This document shows, piece by piece, positions 44,953-53,959 of a stretch of DNA of 64,000 bases; positions within the stretch are counted from its first letter, which is position 1; each line of letters begins with the position of its first letter. The stretch lies in contig NZ_CAJZAR010000048.1 of the NCBI RefSeq assembly GCF_914484835.1, forward strand, positions 54,686-118,685, written 5' to 3'. Position numbers and translations under genes: made by a program. Below the pieces are notes generated by a model. It saw only the letters and a program-made list of their open reading frames with translations, was not told the origin of the DNA and searched no databases. Source of the DNA: Paraburkholderia tropica (GTDB taxonomy: Bacteria > Pseudomonadota > Gammaproteobacteria > Burkholderiales > Burkholderiaceae).

Positions 44953-45825
44953 TCAACCGACGCCGTGTTCCTTGAACCACGCGATCGCGCGCTTCCAGCC
45001 GTCCTCGGCATCGGCCTTGCGATAGCTCGGCCGGTAATCGGCGAAAAAGGCATGCCCCGCGTCGTCGTAGACGACGAACTGCGAGCCGCGCGCGCCTTGC
45101 GGCCCCTGCGCGATGGCTGCCTTCATCTGCTCCAGCGTGTCCTGCGGAATGCCGGTGTCCTGGCGTCCGTACAGCCCCAGCACCGGCACTTGCAGACTGC
45201 CCGCGAGATCGAGCGGATTCTGCGGCGTATTCGCGTTGTGATCGCCCACCACGCGCCCGTACCACGCCACCGCCGTCTTGATGCGCGGATTGTGCTCCGC
45301 ATAAAGCCACGCGTAACGCCCGCCCCAGCAAAAGCCGTTGACGCCCACGCGCTTCACATCGCCGCCATGCTCGCCCGCCCAGGCAATGGCCGCATCGATA
45401 TCGCCGAGCACCTGCGCATCGGGCACCTTGCTCACGATGTTCTCGTTGATCTGCTGGATCGTCGGATACACCGAGGCGTCGCCCTCGCGCACGAAGAAGT
45501 CCGGCGCGATGGCCAGATAGCCGAGCTTCGCAAAGCGGCGGCAGACATCGGCGATATGCTCGTGCACGCCGAAAATCTCGTGAATCACGATGATCACCGG
45601 CAGATGCGTCTTGCCGCGCGGCTGCGCGCGATACGCCGGAATGAGCGTGCCGTTCGAGTGGAACGCGATCTCGCCCGCGTCGAGGCCTTCGCTATCGGTG
45701 TGGATGGTCTGCGCGGAAACCGGCAGCACCGCAGCGGCGAATCCGCTGCCGAGCGCGGCCTTGAGAAAGGTGCGCCGATCGAACGGCACGTGCGGGACGA
45801 GGCTATCGACTTCGGGCTTGAGCAT
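44953..45825 (-). CDS. Tat-exported dienelactone hydrolase-family protein
   Basis: 290 residues. The N-terminus has a Tat signal (DRRTFLKAALGSGFAAAVLP). The alpha/beta hydrolase then shows IIVIHEIFGVHEH, the nucleophile cysteine in NGFCWGGRYA, and the catalytic histidine in DAGHAFF. A carboxymethylenebutenolidase-type hydrolase is indicated, acting in the periplasm; the natural substrate is unknown. Confidence 0.92.
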   Translation of the reverse strand: MLKPEVDSLVPHVPFDRRTFLKAALGSGFAAAVLPVSAQTIHTDSEGLDAGEIAFHSNGTLIPAYRAQPRGKTHLPVIIVIHEIFGVHEHIADVCRRFAKLGYLAIAPDFFVREGDASVYPTIQQINENIVSKVPDAQVLGDIDAAIAWAGEHGGDVKRVGVNGFCWGGRYAWLYAEHNPRIKTAVAWYGRVVGDHNANTPQNPLDLAGSLQVPVLGLYGRQDTGIPQDTLEQMKAAIAQGPQGARGSQFVVYDDAGHAFFADYRPSYRKADAEDGWKRAIAWFKEHGVG

Positions 45826-45890
45826 GCAACGCTCCTCGCGATAAGAACAGCGCCATCAAAGAAAAATGCGCCCGCAGGCGCATCGTGGGA

Positions 45891-47237
45891 TCAATGCAAT
45901 TTGACGCGCGGCAGCGTCGTGCGCCGCAGCCAGTGCGCGACGGTGTCGAGCACCATGCGCGCGTAGCCGTGCAGCGCCGCGATATGCAGCCGGTACAGCG
46001 ACATGTACATGAAGCGCGCGAACAGGCCTTCGATCAGCATGCTGCCGCCGATCAGCCCGCCCATCAGACTGCCGACCGCGCTGAAGTGACCGAGCGACAC
46101 GAGTGAGCCGAAGTCGCGATACGTGAACTCGGGCAGCGGCCGCCCTTCGAGCCGCAGCCCCATCGAGCGGAACAGGAACGAGGCTTCCTGGTGCGCGGCC
46201 TGGGCGCGCGGCGGCACACCGCGTTCGTTGCCGGGCCACTCGCAGGCGGCGCAGTCGCCGAGCGCGAAGACGTTGTCGTCGAGCTCGGTTTGCAGCGTGC
46301 GGCGCACGATCAGCTGACCGAGCCGGTTGACGGTCAGGCCGTCGAGTTCCGAGAGAATCTGCGGCGCCTTGATGCCGGCGGCCCACACCGTGAGATCGGC
46401 GCGCACGGCCTTGCCGCTCGCCGTACGCACGACGCCCGGCGCGACCTCGGTCACGCGCTCGCCGCTCAGAATGCGCACGCCGAGCTTCTCCAGCAATTCG
46501 GTCGTGGCCGACGACACGCGCTCAGGCAGCGCGGGCAGAATGCGCGGCCCCGATTCGATCAGCACGATGCCGACGTCGTGACTCGGATCGAGCTTGTGCA
46601 ACCCGTACACCGAAAGCACCTGCGCGGTGTTGCGCAATTCCGCCGACAATTCGACGCCGGTCGCGCCCGCGCCGACGATCGCGACCTGCACGCGCGGCTC
46701 CTGCTTGCCTTCGTGATCGTGCGTGACGGGTTCGGGCGTCTGATGTTCGGCGCGCATGCAGGCGGCGATGAGCTTCTTGCGAAAGCGCTCGGCCTGCGCG
46801 ACGGTATCGAGCGCGATGGAGTTTTCCGCCGCGCCTGGCACACCGAAGAAATGCGTCGTGCTGCCGATGGCGAGCACGAGCGTGTCGTATTCGAGCACGC
46901 GTTCGGGCAGCAGTTCGGCGCCGTCTTCGTCGTTCACGACGCCGAGCGTGATGCGTTTGGCCGCGCGGTCGATGCCGATCAGTTCGCCCTGCTGAAACTC
47001 GAAGCCATGCCAGCGCGCCTGCGCCGCGTACTCGAGTTCCTGCGTGAACGGGTCCATGCTGCCCGCCGCCACTTCGTGCAGCAGCGGCTTCCAGATGTGC
47101 GTGGGATTGCGGTCGACCAGCGTGACCGAGGCGTGCGTACGGCCGCGCTTCGCGCGCGTTTCGCCGTAACGGTCGCCCAGCCGCGTCGCCAGTTCGAGCC
47201 CGCCTGCACCTCCTCCCACTACGATAAAGCGATGCAT
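45891..47237 (-). CDS. ndh: Type II NADH dehydrogenase (NDH-2) / FAD-dependent oxidoreductase
   Basis: 448 residues from ATG 47237 (MHRFIVVGGGAGGLELATRL), with GGAG upstream; ATG 47252 is in frame. A second nucleotide-binding motif VQVAIVGAGATGVELSAEL and the late FALGDCAACEWPG are typical of NDH-2. C-terminal segments (LMGGLIGGSMLIEGLFARF) are amphipathic or hydrophobic, for membrane association. It would pass electrons from NADH to quinone without pumping protons. Confidence 0.9.
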   Translation of the reverse strand: MHRFIVVGGGAGGLELATRLGDRYGETRAKRGRTHASVTLVDRNPTHIWKPLLHEVAAGSMDPFTQELEYAAQARWHGFEFQQGELIGIDRAAKRITLGVVNDEDGAELLPERVLEYDTLVLAIGSTTHFFGVPGAAENSIALDTVAQAERFRKKLIAACMRAEHQTPEPVTHDHEGKQEPRVQVAIVGAGATGVELSAELRNTAQVLSVYGLHKLDPSHDVGIVLIESGPRILPALPERVSSATTELLEKLGVRILSGERVTEVAPGVVRTASGKAVRADLTVWAAGIKAPQILSELDGLTVNRLGQLIVRRTLQTELDDNVFALGDCAACEWPGNERGVPPRAQAAHQEASFLFRSMGLRLEGRPLPEFTYRDFGSLVSLGHFSAVGSLMGGLIGGSMLIEGLFARFMYMSLYRLHIAALHGYARMVLDTVAHWLRRTTLPRVKLH

Positions 47238-47377
47238 AGTTTCTCCGTGCATGTCGATTGGCGATAGAACGTCCGATGCGCGCCGCGTGCCTGCCTCGAT
47301 ACACAGTCTGCAAACAGCGGCGGCCTTCGGCCGTCGGTTCATTGTCGGATGACGGAACGCGCGGCGGCAAGGCCGGC

Positions 47378-47400
47378 GAGCACATGCATAGCATGTGCTC
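47378..47400. repeat. Perfect 23-bp inverted repeat between ndh and polA
   Basis: Arms GAGCACATGC and GCATGTGCTC around ATA. It is 140 bp upstream of ndh and 94 bp past the polA stop. No T-run on either strand, so an operator for ndh or a processed 3' hairpin of polA are both possible. Confidence 0.65.
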
Positions 47401-47493
47401 CGCCCACTTGCGCGATGCCGCTCGCGCGGTTACGGCTTCTTCGTTACGGTGCGGCTTCAGCGTGCGCGTAAAGCGCGCACGTAAAAAACAAAC

Positions 47494-50295
47494 TCAGTGC
47501 GCCTCTTCCCAGTTCGCGCCCACGCCCACTTCGGCGACGAGCGGCACCTTCAGCTTCGCCACCGAGCACATCAGTTCCGGCAGGCACTTGCGCACTTCCG
47601 AGAGTTCCGCGTCGGGCACTTCGAGCACCAGTTCATCGTGCACCTGCATGATCATCTTCGTGCCGATCTTGCGCTCGTCGAGCCACTTCTGCACGGCGAT
47701 CATCGAGAGCTTGATGAGGTCGGCGGCCGTACCCTGCATCGGCGCGTTGATGGCGGCGCGCTCGGCAGCCTGGCGGCGCGGACCGTTGCCACCGTTGATC
47801 TCGGGCAGCCACAGTCGGCGGCCGAACACCGTCTCCACATAGCCGCGCGATTTCGCGTCCATGCGCGTCTCGTCCATATAGCGCGCGACGCCCGGATAGC
47901 GCGCGAAATAACGGTCGATATAGAGCTTCGCCGCGTCGCGCGTAATGCCGAGATTCGACGCGAGCCCGAACGCGCTCATGCCGTAAATCAGGCCGAAATT
48001 GATGACCTTGGCGATGCGGCGCTGATCGTTGCTCACTTCGAGCGGCGTCACGCCGAACACTTCGGCGGCGGTCGCGCGGTGAATGTCGTCGCCGCGCGCG
48101 AAGGCTGCGAGCAGCGATTCGTCGCCCGAAATATGCGCCATGATGCGCAGCTCGATTTGCGAATAGTCGGCCGACACGATCTTGCAGCCCGGCGACGCGA
48201 TAAACGCCTCGCGAATGCGACGGCCTTCGCCGGTGCGCACGGGAATGTTCTGCAGATTCGGATCGTTCGACGCGAGACGGCCCGTGACCGCGACGGCCTG
48301 CGCGTAATTCGTATGCACGCGGCCCGTCTGCGCATTGACCATGCGCGGCAGCTTGTCCGTATAAGTGGATTTCAGCTTGGCGAGGCCGCGATGTTCGAGC
48401 AGCAGCTTCGGCAGCGGATAATCTTCGGCGAGCTTTTGCAGCACTTCTTCGTCGGTGGACGGCGCGCCGCTCGGCGTTTTCTTCACGATCGGCAACTGCA
48501 GCTTCTCGAAGAAGATCTGGCCGATCTGCTTGGGCGAACCGAGATTGAATTCGCCGCCCGCGAGCGCATACGCTTCCTGTTCGAGTTCGACGAGACGCAC
48601 GGCGATCTGCGCGCTCTGCTTGTCGAGCCGCTCGGTGTCGATCAGCACGCCGTTGCGTTCCATCTTGCGCAGCACGCGCGAAGTGGGCAGCTCGATGCTG
48701 CGATACACGTAGTCGAGGCCCTTCTCCGGCGCGATCTGCGGATAGAGCGCGCGATGCAGTTGCAGCGTGACGTCGGCATCTTCGGCGGCGTATTCGGCGG
48801 CCGTTTCCAGCGCCACTTCGTCGAAACCGATCTGCTGCGCGCCCTTGCCCGCGACCTCTTCGTACTTGATCGTCTTGATGCCGAGATGGCGCAGCGCGAG
48901 GCTGTCCATGTCGTGCGTGCGATGCGATTCGAGCACGTACGATTCGAGCAGCGTGTCGTGCTCGACGCCGGCCAGTTCGATGCCGTAGTTCGCGAGCACC
49001 TGCTCGTCGTACTTCATGTGCTGGCCGACTTTCTTGTGCTGCGCGCTTTCGAGCCAGGGCTTCAAACGCGCGAGCACGTCGTCGATCGGCAATTGCTCGG
49101 GCGCGTCGGGACCGCGATGCGCGAGCGGCAGATACGCGGCCACGCCAGGCTCGGTCGAGAACGACATGCCGACGAGCTTCGCGACCATCGGATCGAGCGC
49201 CGTGGTTTCGGTGTCGAACGCGGTGAGTTCGGCGGCTTCGATCTTCTTGAGCCAGGCGTCGAACAGCTCCCACGTCTGAATGGTTTCGTAGTGGCGCGGC
49301 GCGTCGACGAACAAGGCGGGCTGCACGTTCGCGTCCTGGGCGGGCGCGTTGCCCTGGGTGGCGGCGGGCACCGTCTCGCTCTGCTGGCTCGCTTCGGTCA
49401 CTTCGCGCAGCCAGGTCTTGAAGCCGTGACGCGCGAAGATATCGCGCAGTTCCTCGCGCGCTTCGGGGCGCGTGACGAGCGACGCGTCGATCGACTCCAG
49501 ATGCGGTGCGAGATCGCAGGCCGTTTCCACCGTGACGAGCTTTCTCGCCATCGGCAGGAAGTCGAGCGCGTCGCGCAGATAACCGCCCACGGCGCCCTTG
49601 ATTTCGTCCGCGTGCGCGATTACGCCATCGAGCGAGTCATATTGCGTGAGCCACTTCACGGCCGTTTTCGGGCCACACTTGTTCACGCCCGGCACGTTGT
49701 CGACGGTGTCGCCGATCAGCGAAAGATAGTCGATGATGCGCTCGGGCGGCACGCCGAACTTCGCGATCACGCCTTCGCGATCGAGCATTTCGTTCGTCAT
49801 CGTGTTGATGAGCGTGACGCGGTCGGTCACGAGCTGCGCGAGGTCCTTGTCGCCGGTGGAAACGATGACCTTCATGCCGAGCTTTTCGGCCTGCGCCGCG
49901 AGCGTGCCGATGACGTCGTCGGCTTCCACGCCTTCGACCATCAGGAGCGGCCAGCCGAGCGCGCGCACCGCCGTGTGGATGGGCTCGATTTGTGCTGCGA
50001 GCGGCTCCGGCATCGACGGCCGATTGGCCTTGTACTCGGGATACCAGTCGTCGCGAAACGTCTTGCCCTTGGCATCGAACACGCACGCGCTATACTCTGC
50101 CGTAACGTCCTTGCGCATTCGACGCAGCATGTTGATGATGCCGTAAAGCGCGCCCGTGGGTTCGCCATCGGGACCGCGCAGATCCGGCATCGCATGGAAG
50201 GCCCGATAGAGATAGCTGGAGCCGTCGACCAGTAATAAGGTCTTACCTTCCAGCTCAGTTTGTAGCTTCGTTTCCACGCGTAGTTCTTCAGGCAT
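47494..50295 (-). CDS. polA: DNA polymerase I
   Basis: 933 residues from ATG 50295 (MPEELRVETKLQTE); a TTG nine bases upstream is in frame. The 5'-3' exonuclease domain comes first (LLVDGSSYLYRAFHAMPDLR). The 3'-5' exonuclease keeps its acidic pair (TAFDTETTALDP). The polymerase domain carries SADYSQIELRIMAHIS, the O-helix region RRIAKVINFGLIYGMSAFGL and the palm motif QVHDELVLEVP. All three activities look intact. The start codon is one base from the divergent LOG gene, so its promoter and leader lie in that coding region. Confidence 0.97.
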   Translation of the reverse strand: MPEELRVETKLQTELEGKTLLLVDGSSYLYRAFHAMPDLRGPDGEPTGALYGIINMLRRMRKDVTAEYSACVFDAKGKTFRDDWYPEYKANRPSMPEPLAAQIEPIHTAVRALGWPLLMVEGVEADDVIGTLAAQAEKLGMKVIVSTGDKDLAQLVTDRVTLINTMTNEMLDREGVIAKFGVPPERIIDYLSLIGDTVDNVPGVNKCGPKTAVKWLTQYDSLDGVIAHADEIKGAVGGYLRDALDFLPMARKLVTVETACDLAPHLESIDASLVTRPEAREELRDIFARHGFKTWLREVTEASQQSETVPAATQGNAPAQDANVQPALFVDAPRHYETIQTWELFDAWLKKIEAAELTAFDTETTALDPMVAKLVGMSFSTEPGVAAYLPLAHRGPDAPEQLPIDDVLARLKPWLESAQHKKVGQHMKYDEQVLANYGIELAGVEHDTLLESYVLESHRTHDMDSLALRHLGIKTIKYEEVAGKGAQQIGFDEVALETAAEYAAEDADVTLQLHRALYPQIAPEKGLDYVYRSIELPTSRVLRKMERNGVLIDTERLDKQSAQIAVRLVELEQEAYALAGGEFNLGSPKQIGQIFFEKLQLPIVKKTPSGAPSTDEEVLQKLAEDYPLPKLLLEHRGLAKLKSTYTDKLPRMVNAQTGRVHTNYAQAVAVTGRLASNDPNLQNIPVRTGEGRRIREAFIASPGCKIVSADYSQIELRIMAHISGDESLLAAFARGDDIHRATAAEVFGVTPLEVSNDQRRIAKVINFGLIYGMSAFGLASNLGITRDAAKLYIDRYFARYPGVARYMDETRMDAKSRGYVETVFGRRLWLPEINGGNGPRRQAAERAAINAPMQGTAADLIKLSMIAVQKWLDERKIGTKMIMQVHDELVLEVPDAELSEVRKCLPELMCSVAKLKVPLVAEVGVGANWEEAH

Positions 50296-50296
50296 T

Positions 50297-51052
50297 ATGG
50301 ACAAGAGAAAAGTGATTCCGAGTCTGCGTTCACTCGCAGATCAAGAGCGCGCAACGGCCAAGAAGGCGCGCGCATCGTGGCAGATGTTCACGATTATGGC
50401 AGAGTTTATCGAGGCGACCGAATACCTGTCCGAGATCCGGCCAGCGGTCAGCATCTATGGCTCCGCGCGCCTGAAACCCGACTCGAAGTACTACCAGTTG
50501 GCGAGCACGATCGCGCGAAAAGTGTCCGACGCGGGCTTCGCCGTGATCTCCGGCGGCGGTCCCGGCATCATGGAAGCGGCCAACCAGGGCGCGCACGCGG
50601 GCAAGTCGCCTTCGGTCGGTCTGAACATCGAGTTGCCGCACGAGCAGTCGGGCAATCAGTGGCAGGACATCTCGCTGCGCTTCCGCCATTTCTTCACGCG
50701 CAAGGTCACGTTCGTGAAGAACTCGGACGCGGTCATCGTGATGCCCGGCGGCTTCGGCACGCTCGACGAACTGGCCGAAGTGCTCACGCTCATCCAGACC
50801 AAGAAGTCGCGTCACGTCCCCATCATTCTGGTGGGCGCGGAGTTCTGGGAAGGCCTGCTCGCGTGGTTCCGCTCGGCGCTCGTGCCGATGGGCCTCATCA
50901 ATCCCGAAGACATGGATCTGATGCAGGTGATCGACGACCCGGACCAGGTGCTCGAAGCTGTGCTGAAGTTCTACGAGGACAGCGGCGAGGAAGGGGAGAA
51001 GGAACATCCCACGCGCGGCGACTCGGACGAAGACCGCATGTTCTATCTGTGA
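50297..51052 (+). CDS. LOG-family protein (TIGR00730-type nucleotide 5'-monophosphate phosphoribohydrolase)
   Basis: 251 residues from ATG 50297 (MDKRKVIPSLRSL). Rossmann-like lysine decarboxylase-like fold with the family motifs GGGPGIMEAANQGA and VMPGGFGTLDELAEVLTLIQ (the PGGxGTxxE loop). Family members cleave the N-glycosidic bond of (cytokinin) nucleoside monophosphates; the in-vivo substrate here is unknown. The last 20 residues are acidic. Ends with a hairpin terminator. Confidence 0.92.
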   Translation: MDKRKVIPSLRSLADQERATAKKARASWQMFTIMAEFIEATEYLSEIRPAVSIYGSARLKPDSKYYQLASTIARKVSDAGFAVISGGGPGIMEAANQGAHAGKSPSVGLNIELPHEQSGNQWQDISLRFRHFFTRKVTFVKNSDAVIVMPGGFGTLDELAEVLTLIQTKKSRHVPIILVGAEFWEGLLAWFRSALVPMGLINPEDMDLMQVIDDPDQVLEAVLKFYEDSGEEGEKEHPTRGDSDEDRMFYL

Positions 51053-51132
51053 TGGCGTGATGCAACGAGCTTGACGTCGCGGCGCGCGGGTTTGAGGCCC
51101 GCGCGGCGTGAGCGTCGCTTTATCGCTATCGA

Positions 51133-51169
51133 GGCGCGATCGCTGCCAGGCATCGCGCCGCTTTTATTT
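51133..51169 (+). terminator. Terminator of the LOG-family gene
   Basis: Stem GGCGCGAT / ATCGCGCC with an 11-base loop, followed by GCTTTTATTT. Confidence 0.8.
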
Positions 51170-51248
51170 CTGCAGCTTTCTTCGGGCTTGCAGGCGCGTG
51201 TTCGCACTCGCCGCGATCGCCACATCGATCGTGATATCGGTCGTGATA

Positions 51249-52151
51249 TCAAGCCGCCGCGACCTGCGCCGGCTGGGCGCGCGCCTGCTCCTCCAGCCAG
51301 CCGCAAAATTGCGCGACCTCGGGCACGTCCGCCACTTCGCGGCGCGCCACCCACCAATAGCCTCGCGCGTCCAGCAGCGGACCGGCGAGCGGCGTGACGA
51401 GCCGCCCCGACGCCAGTTCGTCGTCGAGCAGCGGCAGCGGGCCGAGCGCCACGCCCAGTCCATCCACGGCCGCCTGCAGCGCCAGATAGAAGTGATCGAA
51501 CGACTGCTTCTTGCGGCAGCGCGCCTTCACGTCCGCTGCCGCGAGCCATGCGCGCCACGCGTCGGGACGCGTGTCCGAATGCAGCAAGACGTGACGCGCG
51601 AGGTCGTCGGCGTGCTGGATCGGCGCACGCTTGAGCAGCGCGGGACTGCAAACGGGCAACTCCATTTCGTCGAGAAAATGGCCGCTCGCGCAGTCGCGCC
51701 AATGCGCGGGACCGCGCCGCACGGCGACGTCGAACGCATCGAGCGTCTCGACCGGCGCATTCGACGTCGACAGCCGCAGTTCGACATTGGGCGCGAGCCG
51801 CTGAAACTGCGAAAGACGCGGCAGCAGCCATTTCATCGCGAAGGTGGGCAGCGCGTTCACGCGCAGCACGCGCACGGCGCCCGTGTCGCGCAACTGCTCG
51901 GTGGCGCGCGCGATGTCGTCGAAGGCGGCCTGCACGGCGGCGAGATAGCGGCGGCCGTGCTCGTTGAGCGCGACGCGCTTGCCGTGCCGATGAAACACCT
52001 GCACGCCCGTCCACGCCTCCAGCGCGGCAACCTGACGGCTGATGGCACCGTGAGTCACATGGAGTTCGCCGGCGGCGGCCGTGAAACTGTTGTGCCGCGC
52101 GGCGGCTTCGAACGCGCGCAGCGCGGGAAAGGGAGGAAGCGAGCGTGTCAT
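51249..52151 (-). CDS. LysR-family transcriptional regulator (GcvA-like)
   Basis: 300 residues. N-terminal winged helix-turn-helix (ALRAFEAAARHNSFTAAA, THGAISRQVAALEAW), then a periplasmic-binding-like effector domain. LPTFAMKWLLPRLSQFQ is typical of GcvA-type members. Divergent from the chromate transporter pair, so it is the likely regulator of those genes; effector unknown. Intergenic distance 95 bp. Confidence 0.93.
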   Translation of the reverse strand: MTRSLPPFPALRAFEAAARHNSFTAAAGELHVTHGAISRQVAALEAWTGVQVFHRHGKRVALNEHGRRYLAAVQAAFDDIARATEQLRDTGAVRVLRVNALPTFAMKWLLPRLSQFQRLAPNVELRLSTSNAPVETLDAFDVAVRRGPAHWRDCASGHFLDEMELPVCSPALLKRAPIQHADDLARHVLLHSDTRPDAWRAWLAAADVKARCRKKQSFDHFYLALQAAVDGLGVALGPLPLLDDELASGRLVTPLAGPLLDARGYWWVARREVADVPEVAQFCGWLEEQARAQPAQVAAA

Positions 52152-52246
52152 GCTTGTGATTCTAGATCACAAGAGAACGCCTAAAAAATCGTTTTGTGGC
52201 GAGGCCGATCGGCGCTACGCTCACGGCTTGCCTCAGAGGTCCCCGC

Positions 52247-52876
52247 ATGAAAAATACGCCCGCCGTCGCGCCCCCGGATTCCACCGCCCCCGCCAATCAG
52301 GCCGATGCCGCGCCGCAGAGCGCCACGCACGCACCCAGCGCGCGCGAAATCTTCCTCGGCTTTCTCGGCCTCGGCTTCACCTCGTTCGGCGGCGCGCTGC
52401 CGCTCGCACGGCGCACCATCGTCGAGCAGCGCCGTTGGCTCAGCGGCGCGGAATTCACCGATCTGCTCGGCCTGTGCCAGTTCCTGCCGGGCGGCAACGT
52501 CATCAACCTGTCGGTGGCGATCGGCATGCGCTTTCACGGCTGGCGCGGCGCGCTCGCGGGCCTGCTCGGCCTGATCGCGGGGCCGTCGATCGTCGTGATC
52601 GGGCTCGGCGTGCTCTACGAGCGCACGCAGAACGACCCGCACGTGCGCCATCTGTTCGTCGGGCTCGCGGCGGCCGCGGCCGGACTGCTGGTGTCGATGG
52701 CGCTCAAGATCGTGCTGCCGCTGCGTCACGACAAGGCGGCGGCGTTGGTCGCGCTGCTCGGTTTCGTGGCGATCGCCGCGCTGCGCATACCGCTCCTGCC
52801 GACGATGCTCGTGCTGACGCCGCTCGGCATCGCGCTGGCCGCGCGCGCCGCGCGTCGCGAAGGCGGTGCGCGATGA
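52247..52876 (+). CDS. chrA: Chromate transporter, first short CHR subunit
   Basis: 209 residues from ATG 52247 with AGAGGT upstream. CHR domain: FLGLGFTSFGGALPLARR, LCQFLPGGNVINLSVAIG, then hydrophobic helices. The protein is half the usual ChrA length and pairs with the next gene. The transported anion (chromate efflux in characterised homologues) is inferred. About the first 35 residues form a polar Pro/Ala-rich tail. Confidence 0.92.
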   Translation: MKNTPAVAPPDSTAPANQADAAPQSATHAPSAREIFLGFLGLGFTSFGGALPLARRTIVEQRRWLSGAEFTDLLGLCQFLPGGNVINLSVAIGMRFHGWRGALAGLLGLIAGPSIVVIGLGVLYERTQNDPHVRHLFVGLAAAAAGLLVSMALKIVLPLRHDKAAALVALLGFVAIAALRIPLLPTMLVLTPLGIALAARAARREGGAR

Positions 52877-53400
52877 CTTCGACACTCGTTGCGCTCGCCG
52901 CGATCTTCAGCCAGCTTTCGCTGCTCGCGTTCGGCGGCGGCAACACCATCCTGCCGGAGATGCAGCGCCAGGTCGTCGAGGTGCATCACTGGATGCCGGC
53001 CAGCGAATTCAGCGCGCTGTTCGCGCTCGCGCAGGCCGCGCCCGGCCCGAACATGATGGTCGTGACGCTCGTCGGCTGGCACGTGGCCGGCTGGGCCGGC
53101 ATGCTGGTGACCTCGATCGCCAAGTTCGGCCCGTCCTCGCTCGTGACGATCGCGGCGCTCCACGCGTGGGACCGCTTCAAGGACCGGCCGTGGCGCCGCA
53201 TCGCGCAGCGCGGGCTCGTGCCGGTCACGGCGGGACTCGTGGCGGCAAGCGCCGTGCTGATCGCCAAAGCCTCCGACCCGACGTGGATCGCGTGGGCGAT
53301 CACCGGCGTCTGCGCCGTGCTCGCGTTCCGCACGAAGATTCATCCGCTCTGGCTGCTGGCGGCGGGCAGTCTGATTGGATTGAGCGGATTCGGGCAGTGA
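52873..53400 (+). CDS. Chromate transporter, second short CHR subunit
   Basis: 175 residues; its ATG overlaps the upstream stop by 4 bp. Again a CHR domain: LLAFGGGNTILPEMQRQVVE and AQAAPGPNMMVVTLVGW. Together the two genes make the split (short-chain pair) form of ChrA. The two halves likely have opposite membrane topology, but that is inference. Confidence 0.92.
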   Translation: MTSTLVALAAIFSQLSLLAFGGGNTILPEMQRQVVEVHHWMPASEFSALFALAQAAPGPNMMVVTLVGWHVAGWAGMLVTSIAKFGPSSLVTIAALHAWDRFKDRPWRRIAQRGLVPVTAGLVAASAVLIAKASDPTWIAWAITGVCAVLAFRTKIHPLWLLAAGSLIGLSGFGQ

Positions 53401-53959
53401 ACAATCGCGACGCGGCTGCCCCGGATTGATTCGGAATGCGATTTGAATATGCGGACACTGCGCGGACACTGCGTGGACACTGCATTGCAACGCGACGCCA
53501 AACACACAGCACGCAATGCTTGCCACGATTTCTTCTGAAGATTATGCGCGCTGATTTTGCAGTGCAGCAATCCGTCGCCTAGAGTGAAACTTGTCTCACT
53601 CGTGTGATGCAAGGCACGATTTCCGGGCCGCTGACGAGCGGCTCTTTTTTTGCGCAGCGCCGTTTGTCGTTGCGCCTGCTGGCAAGTTCGCCGACGACTT
53701 CGCCGACGAGTGCGCCGTCAACTTCGCCGCACCCGTTCGGCGGACGGGTCTCGCGCCGCCGACGCGCCCACAGCGGCCCCGCGCCCGCACACCAGGCCGA
53801 ATGGCCTGCCACCCCGGTTTTCAGACCTTTTCCGCACGCCGCTTGCACGAGCGCACACGGCACGGCCGCTTCCTGTTGCATGCCCGCGTCACGCGCTTTC
53901 GGACGCGCACCGCGTGACTACAGTGAAGCGAAGGACAACAGGCGACGGCAGGTGACGAA
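53401..53959. other. 559-bp intergenic region downstream of the chromate transporter
   Basis: No gene supported. It has an inverted repeat GAGTGA / TCACTC (53582-53587, 53596-53601) and, 25 bp on, a terminator-like hairpin (listed separately). Upstream hairpin plus terminator could mark a small RNA end or a stray chr 3' end. The rest is GC-rich and featureless. Confidence 0.4.
53627..53651 (+). terminator. Terminator-like hairpin
   Basis: GCCGCT, loop GACG, AGCGGC, then TC and seven T. It is 227 bp past the chromate transporter stop, so it either ends a long 3' UTR or an unannotated small transcript. Confidence 0.75.

Noticed and set aside
47497..50235. 912-residue plus-strand open frame opposite polA
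   Set aside because: Antisense shadow: composition is Arg/His-rich and it mirrors the full polA gene, which carries all polymerase motifs.
51227..51250. Repeated GTGATATC units at the 3' end of the LysR gene
   Set aside because: Only two 12-bp copies, at the LysR stop; too little to call an element.
52247..53400. Frameshifted full-length chrA
   Set aside because: Both halves have their own start, a clean ATGA overlap and a complete CHR domain, which fits the known split two-gene form rather than a broken gene.
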